Positions 1-9,105 are shown, counted from the first letter of the stretch. The stretch is DNA of 64,000 nucleotides from Clostridiales bacterium (GCA_022801595.1 JAAWSO010000002.1:124001-188000); one strand, 5' to 3'. Numbers and translations: made by a program. Notes: a model not told the origin generated them from the letters alone.

Positions 1-518
1 CCAGTGGCAATGATATCGCAGCCGTTTTCCCGTAATGTTTTGACCAGATGAATGCCGGTGAGGATGGCTTCTGTGGCCTGCTGCCGGGACATAGCAGGCC
101 CATTGGCCATGTTATGGGTGCCATAGCCGATTTTTTTTTGCAGCAGGCCAGAAATATTCAGGTCTTGCTTCATGCCGATATCCACTGGGAGCACCATAGC
201 GTTGGCCAGGCGCGCCATGGCATTGACGCTGGTTTGTCCCTTGGTCAAGTTTTCGGCGACCTTGGCTGTGATCTCACTGCCCACTTGAGTGACGCCTTCC
301 TCCACCACGCCATTATCCGCACACAGTACGGTGACACAGCGGTTGGAAATCTCTACCTGATGGGAGCCCAAAATTCCAGCCATCTGCACCACGTTTTCTT
401 CCAACAGTCCTAAACTGTGCAGTGGTTTGGCAATGCTGTTCCAGCGTGTTTGCGCCATTTCCATGGAGGGGATGTGCAGCGGCTCAATGCGATGGCAATA
501 AGATTCCAATAAGTCCAT
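1..518 (-). CDS. cobT: CobT, nicotinate-nucleotide--dimethylbenzimidazole phosphoribosyltransferase (3' part cut by window edge)
   Basis: This partial gene is absent from the ORF track because it runs off the window. I translated about 172 N-terminal residues: MDLLESYCHRIEPLHIPSMEMA..., then VLCADNGVVEEGVTQVG and KIGYGTHNMANGPAMSR, which match the CobT family. CobT activates the lower base (dimethylbenzimidazole) to its ribotide for the nucleotide loop of cobalamin. The start at 518 is an ATG 16 bases after the cbiA stop, with AGGA just upstream. It is the last visible gene of the large minus-strand tetrapyrrole cluster, so nucleotide-loop genes probably continue beyond base 1. Confidence 0.9.
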   Translation of the reverse strand, partial: MDLLESYCHRIEPLHIPSMEMAQTRWNSIAKPLHSLGLLEENVVQMAGILGSHQVEISNRCVTVLCADNGVVEEGVTQVGSEITAKVAENLTKGQTSVNAMARLANAMVLPVDIGMKQDLNISGLLQKKIGYGTHNMANGPAMSRQQATEAILTGIHLVKTLRENGCDIIAT

Positions 519-534
519 ATCAATTCCTGCTTTC

Positions 535-1905
535 TTAGTTTCGTGAATGGTGGGCACAGCAAGCGTCATAAAAATGGACGGCAAAGCTGGGGTTTCCGTA
601 CCAGTAAAGGTGGGGAAATCCGGCATATTGGGTGGCGCTGGCGTGGCCGCAAGTCCAGGTGCGGGTTCCGGTGGGCTTTGCAGCGACAAAATCCCCACCG
701 GGATCAGCGCTTTCCCAGTAATGGAATTCGTGAGCTGGGATAGCGGTTTTCGCCGGACCAAAAATTTGATCTTTTTGAGCGGTAAGCCAGAGATAGCCAA
801 ACCGTTGCAGACGGTCGGTAGGATAACAGGCGGCAGGAATGGTTCCTACCATGGGAAATGTATTGCCATGTGTATCCATAAGGGATTGGTGCAGATACAG
901 AAAGCCTCCGCCTTCCGCTACACAGGGCATCCCTTGGGTCCACGCAAGGCGGATGCTCGCTTTCATCGACTCGTTTTTCGACAATGTGGAAGCGTATAGC
1001 TCCGGGTATCCTCCTGGAAGCAAGAAGCCATTGCAGCCGGGAAGGTGAGAATCGGACAAAGGACTGAAAAAACAAAGGGTTGCTCCTAATTTTTCTAACA
1101 GCTCCAGGTTATCGGGATACAAAAAACAGAATGCGGCGTCTCTGGCAACCGCAATTTTTGGGGAAATTCCCGGAATTTTCGGGAGAGGAAGACCAATGGG
1201 AGGGGAAGTATGGGTAGGGGCGGATCGCCCCAGTGCAAGCAGGCCATCCAGATCTAAAGTTTTCTCCGCCTGCTCCGCCAAGCCTTGCAAAACAGCGGAA
1301 ATTTGCTCCAATTCTCCGGCAGGGATCAGCCCCAGGCGCCGGCTAGGCAGGGTGAAATTTGGACAGGGGGGGAAATAGCCATAGACCTGAACGCCCAGTT
1401 CCGACTGGATTTTTTCCCGCATGGCCGGATAAAGCATGGGGGAAATTTGATTTAGAATCACGCCTTGGATTTGATTCGGTTTGGCGTATTCCAGAAAGCC
1501 CTGAATTATCGCTACCATGGAAAGGGAAAGGCCCTTGCAGGAGACAAGCAAAACGGCAGGGGTTTCCGTGGCTTGCGCCACTTGGCAGGTGCTGGCTTCC
1601 AAGGAGGCGCCGCCCAAGCCGTCAAAATATCCCATCACTCCTTCGATGATAGAGAAATCCATCCCGTCTGCATGTTCTTGGAGCAGTGCGTTTAGGGTTT
1701 CTTCCCTCGTAAAAAAAGGGTCCAAATTCCAGGATTTTACGCCGATTGCTTGGGTGTGGAAGAGAGGGTCGAGATAATCCGGGCCGCATTTAAAAGAAGC
1801 AAGCTTCATTCCACGGTTTTTCAACGCCTGTAAAATCGCGCAGGTAATGGTGGTTTTGCCGGTATTGCTGGATACTGCGCCCAGCAAAATGCGGGGGTAG
1901 TTCAT
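535..1905 (-). CDS. cbiA: CbiA, cobyrinate a,c-diamide synthase lacking the usual glutaminase cysteine
   Basis: This enzyme amidates the a and c side chains of the corrin ring using ATP and glutamine. The N-terminal half has the P-loop-like GAVSSNTGKTT and the IIEGVMGYFDG motif. The C-terminal half is a class I glutamine amidotransferase-like domain with LLPGGYPELY and HEFHYWES. I chose the ATG at 1905, not the track's TTG-type start at 1926, because AAGGAGG sits 6 bases before it and the upstream cbiET stop overlaps it as ATGA. Odd point: the nucleophile motif normally reads AECGG, but here it reads AEGGG (codon GGC at 910-912, about residue 332). Glutamine hydrolysis may therefore be lost and free ammonia used instead. 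Family assignment is firm; the effect on activity is inference. Confidence 0.93.
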   Translation of the reverse strand: MNYPRILLGAVSSNTGKTTITCAILQALKNRGMKLASFKCGPDYLDPLFHTQAIGVKSWNLDPFFTREETLNALLQEHADGMDFSIIEGVMGYFDGLGGASLEASTCQVAQATETPAVLLVSCKGLSLSMVAIIQGFLEYAKPNQIQGVILNQISPMLYPAMREKIQSELGVQVYGYFPPCPNFTLPSRRLGLIPAGELEQISAVLQGLAEQAEKTLDLDGLLALGRSAPTHTSPPIGLPLPKIPGISPKIAVARDAAFCFLYPDNLELLEKLGATLCFFSPLSDSHLPGCNGFLLPGGYPELYASTLSKNESMKASIRLAWTQGMPCVAEGGGFLYLHQSLMDTHGNTFPMVGTIPAACYPTDRLQRFGYLWLTAQKDQIFGPAKTAIPAHEFHYWESADPGGDFVAAKPTGTRTWTCGHASATQYAGFPHLYWYGNPSFAVHFYDACCAHHSRN

Positions 1906-3161
1906 GAAGTTGCCTCCTTGTTCCAAGCGGGACCGTCGGCAGAGAGGATATAAATCGGATTCTGTCCCATCATCATGTGATAATTTCCCACTGGTTTCGC
2001 TTTCGCCACCGAAAGCTGTACCACATCAATATTCTGAAAGCCCAGCTTTTGCAGAGCTTGCAGGGAGTCGCTCAAGGTTTCTAAGGTGATGGCGTTGAGT
2101 ACGACCCGGAGTTTGGGATTTTTATGAAGAAGCGCGGTCAGGATTTTGCGCACTCCGTTTCCACTCCCACCAATGAATGCCCGGTCTGGGGCTGGCAGAG
2201 AGGAAAAGGCTGGGGGAGCGTTCCCAGAGATAATTTCTAAATTATGGAGATGGAATTGATCCCGGTTCGCATGCAGCAAGGTGACGGCTTCCTGGCTGCG
2301 TTCAATGGCGTAGACCATGCCGTTTGGAATTTGCAGGGCGATTTCCACCGAAACCGATCCAGTTCCCGCCCCGATGTCATACACGATTTCCCCATCATAC
2401 AGCCGTAATTTTGAGAGGGATACGCTACGCACCTCGCTTTTGGTCATGGGTACGTTGCCGCGCCAAAAAGCTTCATCCTCTAAACCGTGGGTGGCAAGAC
2501 GAGGCTTTTGGGCGGATGGATTTTCAATCAACATGACGCTGAGCGGGTCAAAAGAACAAGAGAGCAAATCAGTGGCCGAAGCGGTCACAATCCGCTCGTC
2601 GGAATAGGAAAGCCGCTCCCCCACGTGTACGGTGACGTCCGACAAGCCGTGCTCACAAAGTTGCTGGCACAGGCTGGAAATGGTCTGTGTGCCGCCGGTG
2701 AGGAAAAAGGTTTTCGGATGGGAAGAGACTGCTCCCAGCCATTGGGTGTCCCGTCCATGCAAGCTCATGAGACGGACGTTTTCCCAAGGGATGTTTAGTT
2801 TGGAACAGAAATAAACCGGGGAGCTGATGCCGCAGATGGACACGACGTCCATGCCTGGAATATCCTGTAGGCTTTCCACCAGATGGCGCGCACCGCTGTA
2901 AAAGCCGATATCCCCGGAAAACAGGACGGCAATCCGCTGGAATTCGGTGTGGCAAAGGATATATTCCCAAATTTCGTCGGGGTGGAAAGATTCCAGGATC
3001 GGCAGACCCAGAGAAGAAAACGGCTCCGTCATCCGTTTCGCGCCAATCAGAAGCTGGCTGTTTTCCAAGGCTGTTTTTGCTTGGATTGTCAGGGTATCTG
3101 GGTTCCCCATGCCGATTCCAATTAGGAATACGGTGCGTTGGGAGGGGGCTTGTGGTTTCAT
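1902..3161 (-). CDS. cbiET: CbiE-CbiT fusion, cobalt-precorrin-7/6B methyltransferase and decarboxylase
   Basis: The protein has two domains. Residues 1-200 form a tetrapyrrole methylase (GIGMGNPDTLT, FSGDIGFYSGA, VSICGISSP), matching CbiE, the C5 methyltransferase. Residues 215-415 form a Rossmann S-adenosylmethionine domain (VYDIGAGTGSVSVEIA, FIGGSGNG), matching CbiT, the C15 methyltransferase and decarboxylase. The fusion corresponds in layout to CobL. The track starts at a TTG (3167), but GAGGAG is only one base from that codon; the ATG at 3161 has normal spacing and is preferred. The gene overlaps cbiA by four bases, so translation is probably coupled. Confidence 0.93.
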   Translation of the reverse strand: MKPQAPSQRTVFLIGIGMGNPDTLTIQAKTALENSQLLIGAKRMTEPFSSLGLPILESFHPDEIWEYILCHTEFQRIAVLFSGDIGFYSGARHLVESLQDIPGMDVVSICGISSPVYFCSKLNIPWENVRLMSLHGRDTQWLGAVSSHPKTFFLTGGTQTISSLCQQLCEHGLSDVTVHVGERLSYSDERIVTASATDLLSCSFDPLSVMLIENPSAQKPRLATHGLEDEAFWRGNVPMTKSEVRSVSLSKLRLYDGEIVYDIGAGTGSVSVEIALQIPNGMVYAIERSQEAVTLLHANRDQFHLHNLEIISGNAPPAFSSLPAPDRAFIGGSGNGVRKILTALLHKNPKLRVVLNAITLETLSDSLQALQKLGFQNIDVVQLSVAKAKPVGNYHMMMGQNPIYILSADGPAWNKEATS

Positions 3162-3182
3162 GGACAATCTCCTCTATGAGTA

Positions 3183-4478
3183 TCATTTCCATTGCTGTTC
3201 CAGAAAATTTTTCACGCAGCAAAGGGTGTAGTCAATTTCGGTGGGAGTGTGGGCGTTGGAGAGGAAAATGGCTTCAAATTGGGACGGAGCCAGATAGATT
3301 TCCTGATCCAGCATGTGATGGAAAAATTGGGCGTACCGCTTGGTATCGGCAGTTTTGGCGGTTTGATAGTCTGTCACAGGCTCTCCCGCAAAAAAGAGGC
3401 AGCTGAGGGAGCCGATTCCATTGACGGTAGCGGGCGCTTGATATTGTTCAATCTGGGCGCGTAGTCCGGCCCGGAGCTGGCCGCCTAATTGGTTAATTTT
3501 CTCATAAATTTTCGGATTATCTCGCAGGATTTTCAACTGAGCGATTCCGGCAGCCATGGCCACCGGATTGCCGCTCAGGGTACCGGCCTGATAGACAGGT
3601 CCGAGGGGAGCGATTTGCTCCATAATATCCCGGCGGCCTCCATATGCGCCAACCGGCATACCTGCCCCTATAATCTTGCCGAAACAGGTGAGATCGGGGG
3701 TCACGCCAAACCATGCCTGGGCGCCGCCGACGCTCAAGCGAAAGCCGGTGATGACTTCATCAAAAATCAGCACAGTTTGGTGTTTGGTGCATAGTTCCCG
3801 AAGCTTCTGCAAAAAGCTGGCTTCCGGCACAACAACTCCCATATTGGCGGCCACCGGCTCCAAAATTACCGCGGCAATTTTTCCTTCATTTTCGGCAAAC
3901 AGGCGCTCTACGGAAGCAAGATCCTGATAGACGGCAGTCAGCGTATCCTCCGCACAGCCCTTGGGTACGCCTGCGCTGTCCGGTACCCCGGCAGTCATCA
4001 CGCCGGAGCCGGCTTTTACCAGCATGGAATCGCAGTGACCATGGTAACAGCCTTCAAATTTGATAATTTTCTCCTTTTGGGTATAACCGCGGGCAAGGCG
4101 GATCGCGCTCATCACCGCTTCGGTGCCGGAGTTGACCATGCGCACCATATCTAAGGAAGGCACTAAGGAACAGAGCAGCTCGGCCATGGTGACCTCCAGT
4201 TCGGTAGCGGCGCCAAAGCTCAGACCATTTTCGACTGCATGAATCACCGCTTCCTTGATTGCGGCATGGTTATGGCCCAGGAGCATGGGGCCCCAGGAGC
4301 CTACATAATCCAAGTATTGGTTGCCGTCGGCATCCACCAGGTAAGCGCCGTTTGCTTTTACGATCATCCGGGGCGTTCCGCCCACCGAGCCAAATGCCCG
4401 AACCGGGCTGTTGACCCCGCCGGGAATACGAGCTTGCGCCCGCTGAAATAAAAGTTCCGAATGAGAAAATGCCATCAT
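3183..4478 (-). CDS. hemL: HemL, glutamate-1-semialdehyde 2,1-aminomutase
   Basis: This pyridoxal-phosphate enzyme converts glutamate-1-semialdehyde to 5-aminolevulinate, the second step of the C5 route. Visible motifs are GGVNSPVRAF near the N terminus, MVNSGTEAVMSAIRLAR, FDEVITGFR and the cofactor lysine in CFGKIIGAGMPVGAYGG. The length of 431 residues is normal. Two adjacent ATG codons form the start, and the first overlaps the hemB stop as ATGA. Together with HemA and HemB in the same cluster it supplies the precursor for corrin synthesis. Confidence 0.96.
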   Translation of the reverse strand: MMAFSHSELLFQRAQARIPGGVNSPVRAFGSVGGTPRMIVKANGAYLVDADGNQYLDYVGSWGPMLLGHNHAAIKEAVIHAVENGLSFGAATELEVTMAELLCSLVPSLDMVRMVNSGTEAVMSAIRLARGYTQKEKIIKFEGCYHGHCDSMLVKAGSGVMTAGVPDSAGVPKGCAEDTLTAVYQDLASVERLFAENEGKIAAVILEPVAANMGVVVPEASFLQKLRELCTKHQTVLIFDEVITGFRLSVGGAQAWFGVTPDLTCFGKIIGAGMPVGAYGGRRDIMEQIAPLGPVYQAGTLSGNPVAMAAGIAQLKILRDNPKIYEKINQLGGQLRAGLRAQIEQYQAPATVNGIGSLSCLFFAGEPVTDYQTAKTADTKRYAQFFHHMLDQEIYLAPSQFEAIFLSNAHTPTEIDYTLCCVKNFLEQQWK

Positions 4479-5476
4479 CCAATTCTCCCTTCCTCAATAA
4501 ACTGTGCCAGTTCCTTGGCGTAGTAGGTAATCAATGCGCTGGCTCCTGCCCGAAATATGCTGACGGCTGTTTCACAGATGGCGTTGACTTCGTCCATCCA
4601 TCCCAGCTTGGCCGCCGCTTTGATCATGGAATATTCGCCGCTGACACTGTAAGCTACGGTTGGGACTGGGAAACGGGAGGATACCTCATACAGCACATCG
4701 AGATAGGAAAGAGCCGGCTTCACCATCAAGAGATCCGCTCCTTGCTCCAAATCTTGCTGTGCTTTTTTGACACCTTCCCGACGGTTGTGGTAGTCCATCT
4801 GATAGGATTTCCGATCCCCAAAGGCCGGCGCGGAATCGGCGGCTTCCCGGAAAGGGCCGTAAAATGCCGAGGCATACTTGACTGCGTAGGATAGGATCGG
4901 GGAAGAAGAAAAGCCGTGCTGATCCAAGGCTTGACGAATGGCGAGAATACGGCCGTCCATCATGTCGGAAGGGGCTACCATATCAGCTCCAGCCTGGACA
5001 TGGGACAGAGCGGTTTTGGCCAATAAAGGCAGAGTTTGGTCGTTGTCTACCGTGTTTCCAGATAGGATTCCACAATGGCCATGTGAAGTGTATTCACACA
5101 AACATACGTCGGTAATATAAAAAAGGTTCGGAAATTCTTGTTTGGCAAGGCGCAGTGCAGTCTGCACAACACCCTGCTCAGACCAGGCTTGACTGCCGCA
5201 AGCATCTTTTTGATTGGGAATTCCAAACAGAAGTACTTGCTGAATGCCCGTCTTGGAGAGCGTTTCCAGTTCATACAGCAATTGATCCGGGGAATAGCGG
5301 TATTGCCCTTCCATAGAGGGGATTTCCTGCCGGATTCCCACGCCCTCCTGAACAAACAGCGGGGCGATCAGCGCCGATTTGGACAGCCGGGTTTCCCGCA
5401 CCATCTGGCGCAAAAGCGAGTTGCCCCGCAGCCGGCGGCTGCGTTGAAGAAAAGGGAATGGATCGGGATGATTCAT
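4475..5476 (-). CDS. hemB: HemB, zinc-type 5-aminolevulinate dehydratase
   Basis: The enzyme condenses two 5-aminolevulinates to porphobilinogen. The active-site lysines are visible in YAVKYASAFYGPFR and LLMVKPALSYLD. The cysteine cluster DVCLCEYTSHGHCG is the metal site of zinc-dependent HemB. I moved the start from the track's 5518 to the ATG at 5476 (MNHPDPFPFLQRSRRLR), giving 333 residues as is normal for the family. GAAAGGAAG precedes it, and it overlaps the cobA/hemD stop as ATGA. Gene order and overlaps indicate co-translation with the flanking hem genes. Confidence 0.95.
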   Translation of the reverse strand: MNHPDPFPFLQRSRRLRGNSLLRQMVRETRLSKSALIAPLFVQEGVGIRQEIPSMEGQYRYSPDQLLYELETLSKTGIQQVLLFGIPNQKDACGSQAWSEQGVVQTALRLAKQEFPNLFYITDVCLCEYTSHGHCGILSGNTVDNDQTLPLLAKTALSHVQAGADMVAPSDMMDGRILAIRQALDQHGFSSSPILSYAVKYASAFYGPFREAADSAPAFGDRKSYQMDYHNRREGVKKAQQDLEQGADLLMVKPALSYLDVLYEVSSRFPVPTVAYSVSGEYSMIKAAAKLGWMDEVNAICETAVSIFRAGASALITYYAKELAQFIEEGRIG

Positions 5477-6987
5477 AGGGCTTCTTCCTTTCTTTGTCTG
5501 TGAAATTCTAGCAAGCAATCCACCAAGGAAGCGATGGTTGCTTGTTTGGCCACCACCGTTTTTATGGCATATTTCCGCGCTTCCTGCGCGGTCTGTTCTC
5601 CAATGCAGATAGCTGTTAGATGTCGGAAGTCCGTCCCAGCCATGGTTTGCACAAAGCCTTTTACCGTCGATGCGCTGGTAAAGGCTACCAGGTCGGTTTT
5701 ACACAACGTCAACGGACGATGGTGAGGGAATTTGATTTGATAAACGGGAACGTCGTCAAAGGCAACTCCAGCATTGGTCAGAGCTTGTGTCAAGCTGGGC
5801 GTGCCTTCCTGAGCGCGGGGAATGCAGACGGTTTCTCCAGGCTGTATGAGAGCCAGCAAAGCTTGGGCCAAAGCTTCCCCATCGTATCGTGTAGGAACAC
5901 AGTCCACCAGGATACCGTGCTGCTCAATCGCCTTCTGGGTAGCAGGGCCAATGGCGGCGAATTTTGCGTGGGCTAGGCGGCGGATATCCACCCGATGCGC
6001 TTGCAAAAGGGAAAAGAAGGCTTCCACCCCGGCCGCGCTGGTAAAGAGCATCCAATGATAGGAAGGTAGGCGGTTCAGCATCCGCTCAATCTGGGGAGTT
6101 GGCTCCAAAGGGATCGTCTGGATGGAAGGCAGTTCCACTACCTCAGCGCCCAGTTCCCGAAGCTGCTGAGAAAGGGCGGAGGCCCGATTACGTGGGCGGG
6201 TGACGATCACCCGGATATCCCCCAGCGGACGGGTAGGAGAGGAAACCCAAGAAAAGGAGGTATGCAGGGCACATACGGAGCCGATGACCAAGACGGCGGG
6301 AGGAGCGATGTTTGCGGCTTTTGCATCAGCCGGAAGCCGCTCCAAGGTGGAATGGACCGCACGCTGGCTAGCAAGAGTTCCGTGCTCCAAAAGGGAAGCG
6401 GGAGTATGGGGGGCCATACCTGCCTGCAGCAATCCTTGGCAGATTTCCGGCAGGGCGTGTACGCCCATAAGGAATACCAAGGTTCCGGGAAGCTTTGCTA
6501 AGGTAGGATAATCCAGGGCAAGAGGACTGTCCTGTTTTTTGTGGCCGGTGATGATGTGCAGGGAAGAACAGAAATCCCGATGTGTGACCGGAATGCCTTG
6601 ATAAGCCGGAACGGCAATGGCGGACGAAACGCCAGGCACTACTTCAAAGGGGATACGGTGCTGAGCCAGCAGCTCCAATTCCTCCCCACCCCGGCCAAAC
6701 AGAAATGGATCGCCGCCTTTGAGTCGAACAACCCGTTTTCCCGCTTTTGCTTTTTCCAGCAAAAGTAGGTTGATCTCCTCTTGTGCCATGTGATGGCGGC
6801 CGACTCGTTTTCCTACCGGAATTTTTTCCGCAGAATCGGGCATCCAGGCCAGAATTCCTTCCCCCACCAAGCTATCGTATAAAATCACTTCCCCTTGTTC
6901 TAAAATCTGTTTGCCCTTCAAAGTCAACAGTCCGCTGTCGCCAGGCCCTGCGCCTACCAGCCAGACTTTTCCATTGGGATATGACAT
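5473..6987 (-). CDS. cobA-hemD: CobA-HemD fusion, uroporphyrinogen III C-methyltransferase and uroporphyrinogen III synthase
   Basis: Residues 1-245 are a uroporphyrinogen III methylase (VGAGPGDSGLLTLKG, RLKGGDPFLFGRGGEE, PVTHRDFCSSLHIITGH), which makes precorrin-2. Residues 250-500 are HemD (VIVTRPRNRASALSQQLRELGAEVVELP, FTSAAGVEAFF, FTSASTVKGFV), which closes hydroxymethylbilane to uroporphyrinogen III. The fusion thus makes uroporphyrinogen III and immediately methylates it toward siroheme and cobalamin. The ATG at 6987 follows AAAAGGAGGG. The 5' end overlaps the hemC 3' end by 34 bases. This fusion is common in Clostridia. Confidence 0.94.
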   Translation of the reverse strand: MSYPNGKVWLVGAGPGDSGLLTLKGKQILEQGEVILYDSLVGEGILAWMPDSAEKIPVGKRVGRHHMAQEEINLLLLEKAKAGKRVVRLKGGDPFLFGRGGEELELLAQHRIPFEVVPGVSSAIAVPAYQGIPVTHRDFCSSLHIITGHKKQDSPLALDYPTLAKLPGTLVFLMGVHALPEICQGLLQAGMAPHTPASLLEHGTLASQRAVHSTLERLPADAKAANIAPPAVLVIGSVCALHTSFSWVSSPTRPLGDIRVIVTRPRNRASALSQQLRELGAEVVELPSIQTIPLEPTPQIERMLNRLPSYHWMLFTSAAGVEAFFSLLQAHRVDIRRLAHAKFAAIGPATQKAIEQHGILVDCVPTRYDGEALAQALLALIQPGETVCIPRAQEGTPSLTQALTNAGVAFDDVPVYQIKFPHHRPLTLCKTDLVAFTSASTVKGFVQTMAGTDFRHLTAICIGEQTAQEARKYAIKTVVAKQATIASLVDCLLEFHRQRKEEAL

Positions 6988-7868
6988 TCTTTTCCCTCCT
7001 TTTGTATGTCACGGGCTAAGGCGTCACCCACATGTTCCGGTTTGGACGCATCCCCATATAGGATGTGGGTCCGGTAAGTATCGCCTTCGTTCCAATATAG
7101 GCCGGTGAGCCGCAGTTCTTGTCCATGTATCTCCCCATAGGCGGCGATGGGGGAGGAACATCCTCCTTGGAGCGCCCGTATAAAGGCCCGTTCCGCCAAG
7201 GAAACCCTGCGGGTTTTGGGGCAGTTGATATCTTGAAGAAAAGAAAGGTCCTCGCCTTTTCGTCCTTGAATGGCTAAAATGCCCTGACCGGCGGCTGGAA
7301 TCATTTCTTGGGTAGAAAAAAAGCGGAAAACTCGATGCCCCAGTCCTAAACGTTCCAAGCCAGCCGCCGCCAACACCAAGGAGGTGAAGTCATCCTGCTC
7401 CAATTTTTCCAAACGGGTCAGCACGTTTCCGCGAATGCTTTTGATCTCCGCTTCTGGAAAAAGAGAGAGAAGCTGTAGCTTCCGGCGAGGGCTGGAGGAG
7501 CCGACGATCGACCAAAAGGAGGCATGGGATGCCGAAACAGGAACCACCAGAGCGTCTCTCGGGTCTCCCCGCGGAAACAAGGCGGCGAGGGGAAGTTCTG
7601 GGGATTCCTCCATCGGCATGTCCTTCATACTATGGATCGCCAGATCAATGGTTCCCTGAAGCAGCGCTTGATCCAGCTCTTTGACAAACAGCCCTTTTCC
7701 CCCGATTTTATCCAAGCTGCGGTCCAGAATTTTGTCGCCTGTGGTTTTCATGGTAATCAGTTCCAGCTTAAGCTCTGGATGATGAGCTTGAATTTGCTCC
7801 ATGACCAATTTCGTCTGGGCTACGGCCAGTTTGCTTTCCCGGCTGCCAATGCGGATGGTACGTTTCAT
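6954..7868 (-). CDS. hemC: HemC, hydroxymethylbilane synthase
   Basis: This enzyme polymerises four porphobilinogens to hydroxymethylbilane. It starts with the typical IRIGSRESKLAVAQT, and the dipyrromethane-bearing cysteine is in RALQGGCSSPIAAYG. The length of 304 residues is normal. The ATG at 7868 has AAAGGAG eight bases before it, and that ribosome site lies inside the coding frame of the upstream cobK-sirC gene. The upstream frame continues 101 bases into hemC before stopping, an unusually long overlap. Confidence 0.95.
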   Translation of the reverse strand: MKRTIRIGSRESKLAVAQTKLVMEQIQAHHPELKLELITMKTTGDKILDRSLDKIGGKGLFVKELDQALLQGTIDLAIHSMKDMPMEESPELPLAALFPRGDPRDALVVPVSASHASFWSIVGSSSPRRKLQLLSLFPEAEIKSIRGNVLTRLEKLEQDDFTSLVLAAAGLERLGLGHRVFRFFSTQEMIPAAGQGILAIQGRKGEDLSFLQDINCPKTRRVSLAERAFIRALQGGCSSPIAAYGEIHGQELRLTGLYWNEGDTYRTHILYGDASKPEHVGDALARDIQKEGKECHIPMEKSGW

Positions 7869-9105
7869 GGCTGCTCTCCTTTGTTGTCCTGAAAATAGTT
7901 GCCTGATGATTTCGAATATTTTCTGCGATGGATTTGGCTAAGGTGTGATCCAAGCCACTTGCCGTCACACCAATTACCGCCGAACCTTGGTGGATCAGCG
8001 CGGGGAAAAAGAAACTGCATTCTTCCTTGCAGTCAGCGACGTTCACTGGCAGGTTCTGCCGGGCACATTCCAAAAAGACCGCATGATTGACGGTACGGCA
8101 GTTGGTAGCGGCCAAAACTAAGTCCGCCTCCGCCAAATCTTCTGGCTGATAGGGACGTTTTTTCCATTGGATGTGAGGATGGCTGGGAATTTCGCTCTCC
8201 GGGGCAATGACAGTGATCCAACACCCAAAATCCAGCAGAGCCTGCACCCGCCGCTTGGCAATCCGGCCGCCTCCTACCACAACTACCCGTTTTTTTTGAA
8301 GGGAGACGAAAAGAGGAAAATATTTTTCGGAAGCGGGAAGGGCAGCGGAGGGCCCTTGGGGAAACAGCTTTCTGAGGATTTCCTCCATGGAGTAGCCGGT
8401 TTCCTGTGGTTCTTTTGGGCGGCCGATTACAATTACTTGAGCGCCGGCCTTCTGGGCGGCCCGGCATTTTTCTTCCAGCCCTCCTGGAGCGCCGGAATCC
8501 TTGGTTACCAGCCATTTCGCCTGAATTTGCTGAAGCAGAGCCAGATTAAGAGCTTCGCTAAACGGGCCCTGCATCCCGATCAGATGTTTGCCGGAAAAGC
8601 CCAGTTTTTGGCATTGCTCCAGCACAGACGCCGTAGGCAAAACCCGGGCAAATAGCCTCTCCTGGTAATCGGTGACTGCGGTAAAGGCCGCAAGCTCTTT
8701 GCTGCCGGTGGTGAGTAGGGCGTTTCCAGTCACAGTATTTAAAAAGGTGGCCGCCGCTTCCGTGCTGGGCACTAAAATACTGTCCATGACCCCTTGGGAT
8801 TCCCGCAGAAGGCGGAGATAAGGCGTTTTTGTGCGCAGGGATGCGCCGTAGATGTTTTCCGTCGCTTCCTTGGCGTAGGGATGGGTGGCGTCAATGATAA
8901 CAGAAAAGGAATGGGCACGGATGAATGTTTCCATAGCGGGCTGATCCAGCCTGCCGGTCTGAATATGGAGAGCGGGATGGCGGGGCAGAAGATCGGCCCC
9001 GTAATCGGTTGCCACACAAACAAAAACGGTACAACCGCCTCTTGCGAGCAGGGTTTCAATTAACTCCCGCCCTTCGGTGGTGCCGGCAAAAATCAACAGT
9101 TGCAA
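7768..9105 (-). CDS. CobK/CbiJ-SirC fusion: precorrin-6A reductase with precorrin-2 dehydrogenase
   Basis: Residues 1-250 match CobK/CbiJ, the NAD(P)H-dependent precorrin-6A reductase (LLIFAGTTEGRELIETL, VIIDATHPYAKEATENI, LITKDSG-like LVTKDSGAPGGLEEK). From about residue 265 a second domain matches the CysG N-terminal/SirC precorrin-2 dehydrogenase (PLFVSLQKKRVVVVGGGRIAKRRVQALL, VNVADCKEECSFFFPA). One protein would thus catalyse two distant steps of the route, precorrin-2 oxidation to sirohydrochlorin and ring reduction at precorrin-6A. Start is a TTG with AAAGGAGG at good spacing. The last 34 codons overlap hemC out of frame, and the tail there (HPHWQPGKQTGRSPDEIGHG) looks like a shadow of hemC. 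I cannot tell whether this is natural or a frameshift. Confidence 0.88.
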   Translation of the reverse strand: MQLLIFAGTTEGRELIETLLARGGCTVFVCVATDYGADLLPRHPALHIQTGRLDQPAMETFIRAHSFSVIIDATHPYAKEATENIYGASLRTKTPYLRLLRESQGVMDSILVPSTEAAATFLNTVTGNALLTTGSKELAAFTAVTDYQERLFARVLPTASVLEQCQKLGFSGKHLIGMQGPFSEALNLALLQQIQAKWLVTKDSGAPGGLEEKCRAAQKAGAQVIVIGRPKEPQETGYSMEEILRKLFPQGPSAALPASEKYFPLFVSLQKKRVVVVGGGRIAKRRVQALLDFGCWITVIAPESEIPSHPHIQWKKRPYQPEDLAEADLVLAATNCRTVNHAVFLECARQNLPVNVADCKEECSFFFPALIHQGSAVIGVTASGLDHTLAKSIAENIRNHQATIFRTTKESSHETYHPHWQPGKQTGRSPDEIGHGANSSSSSRA

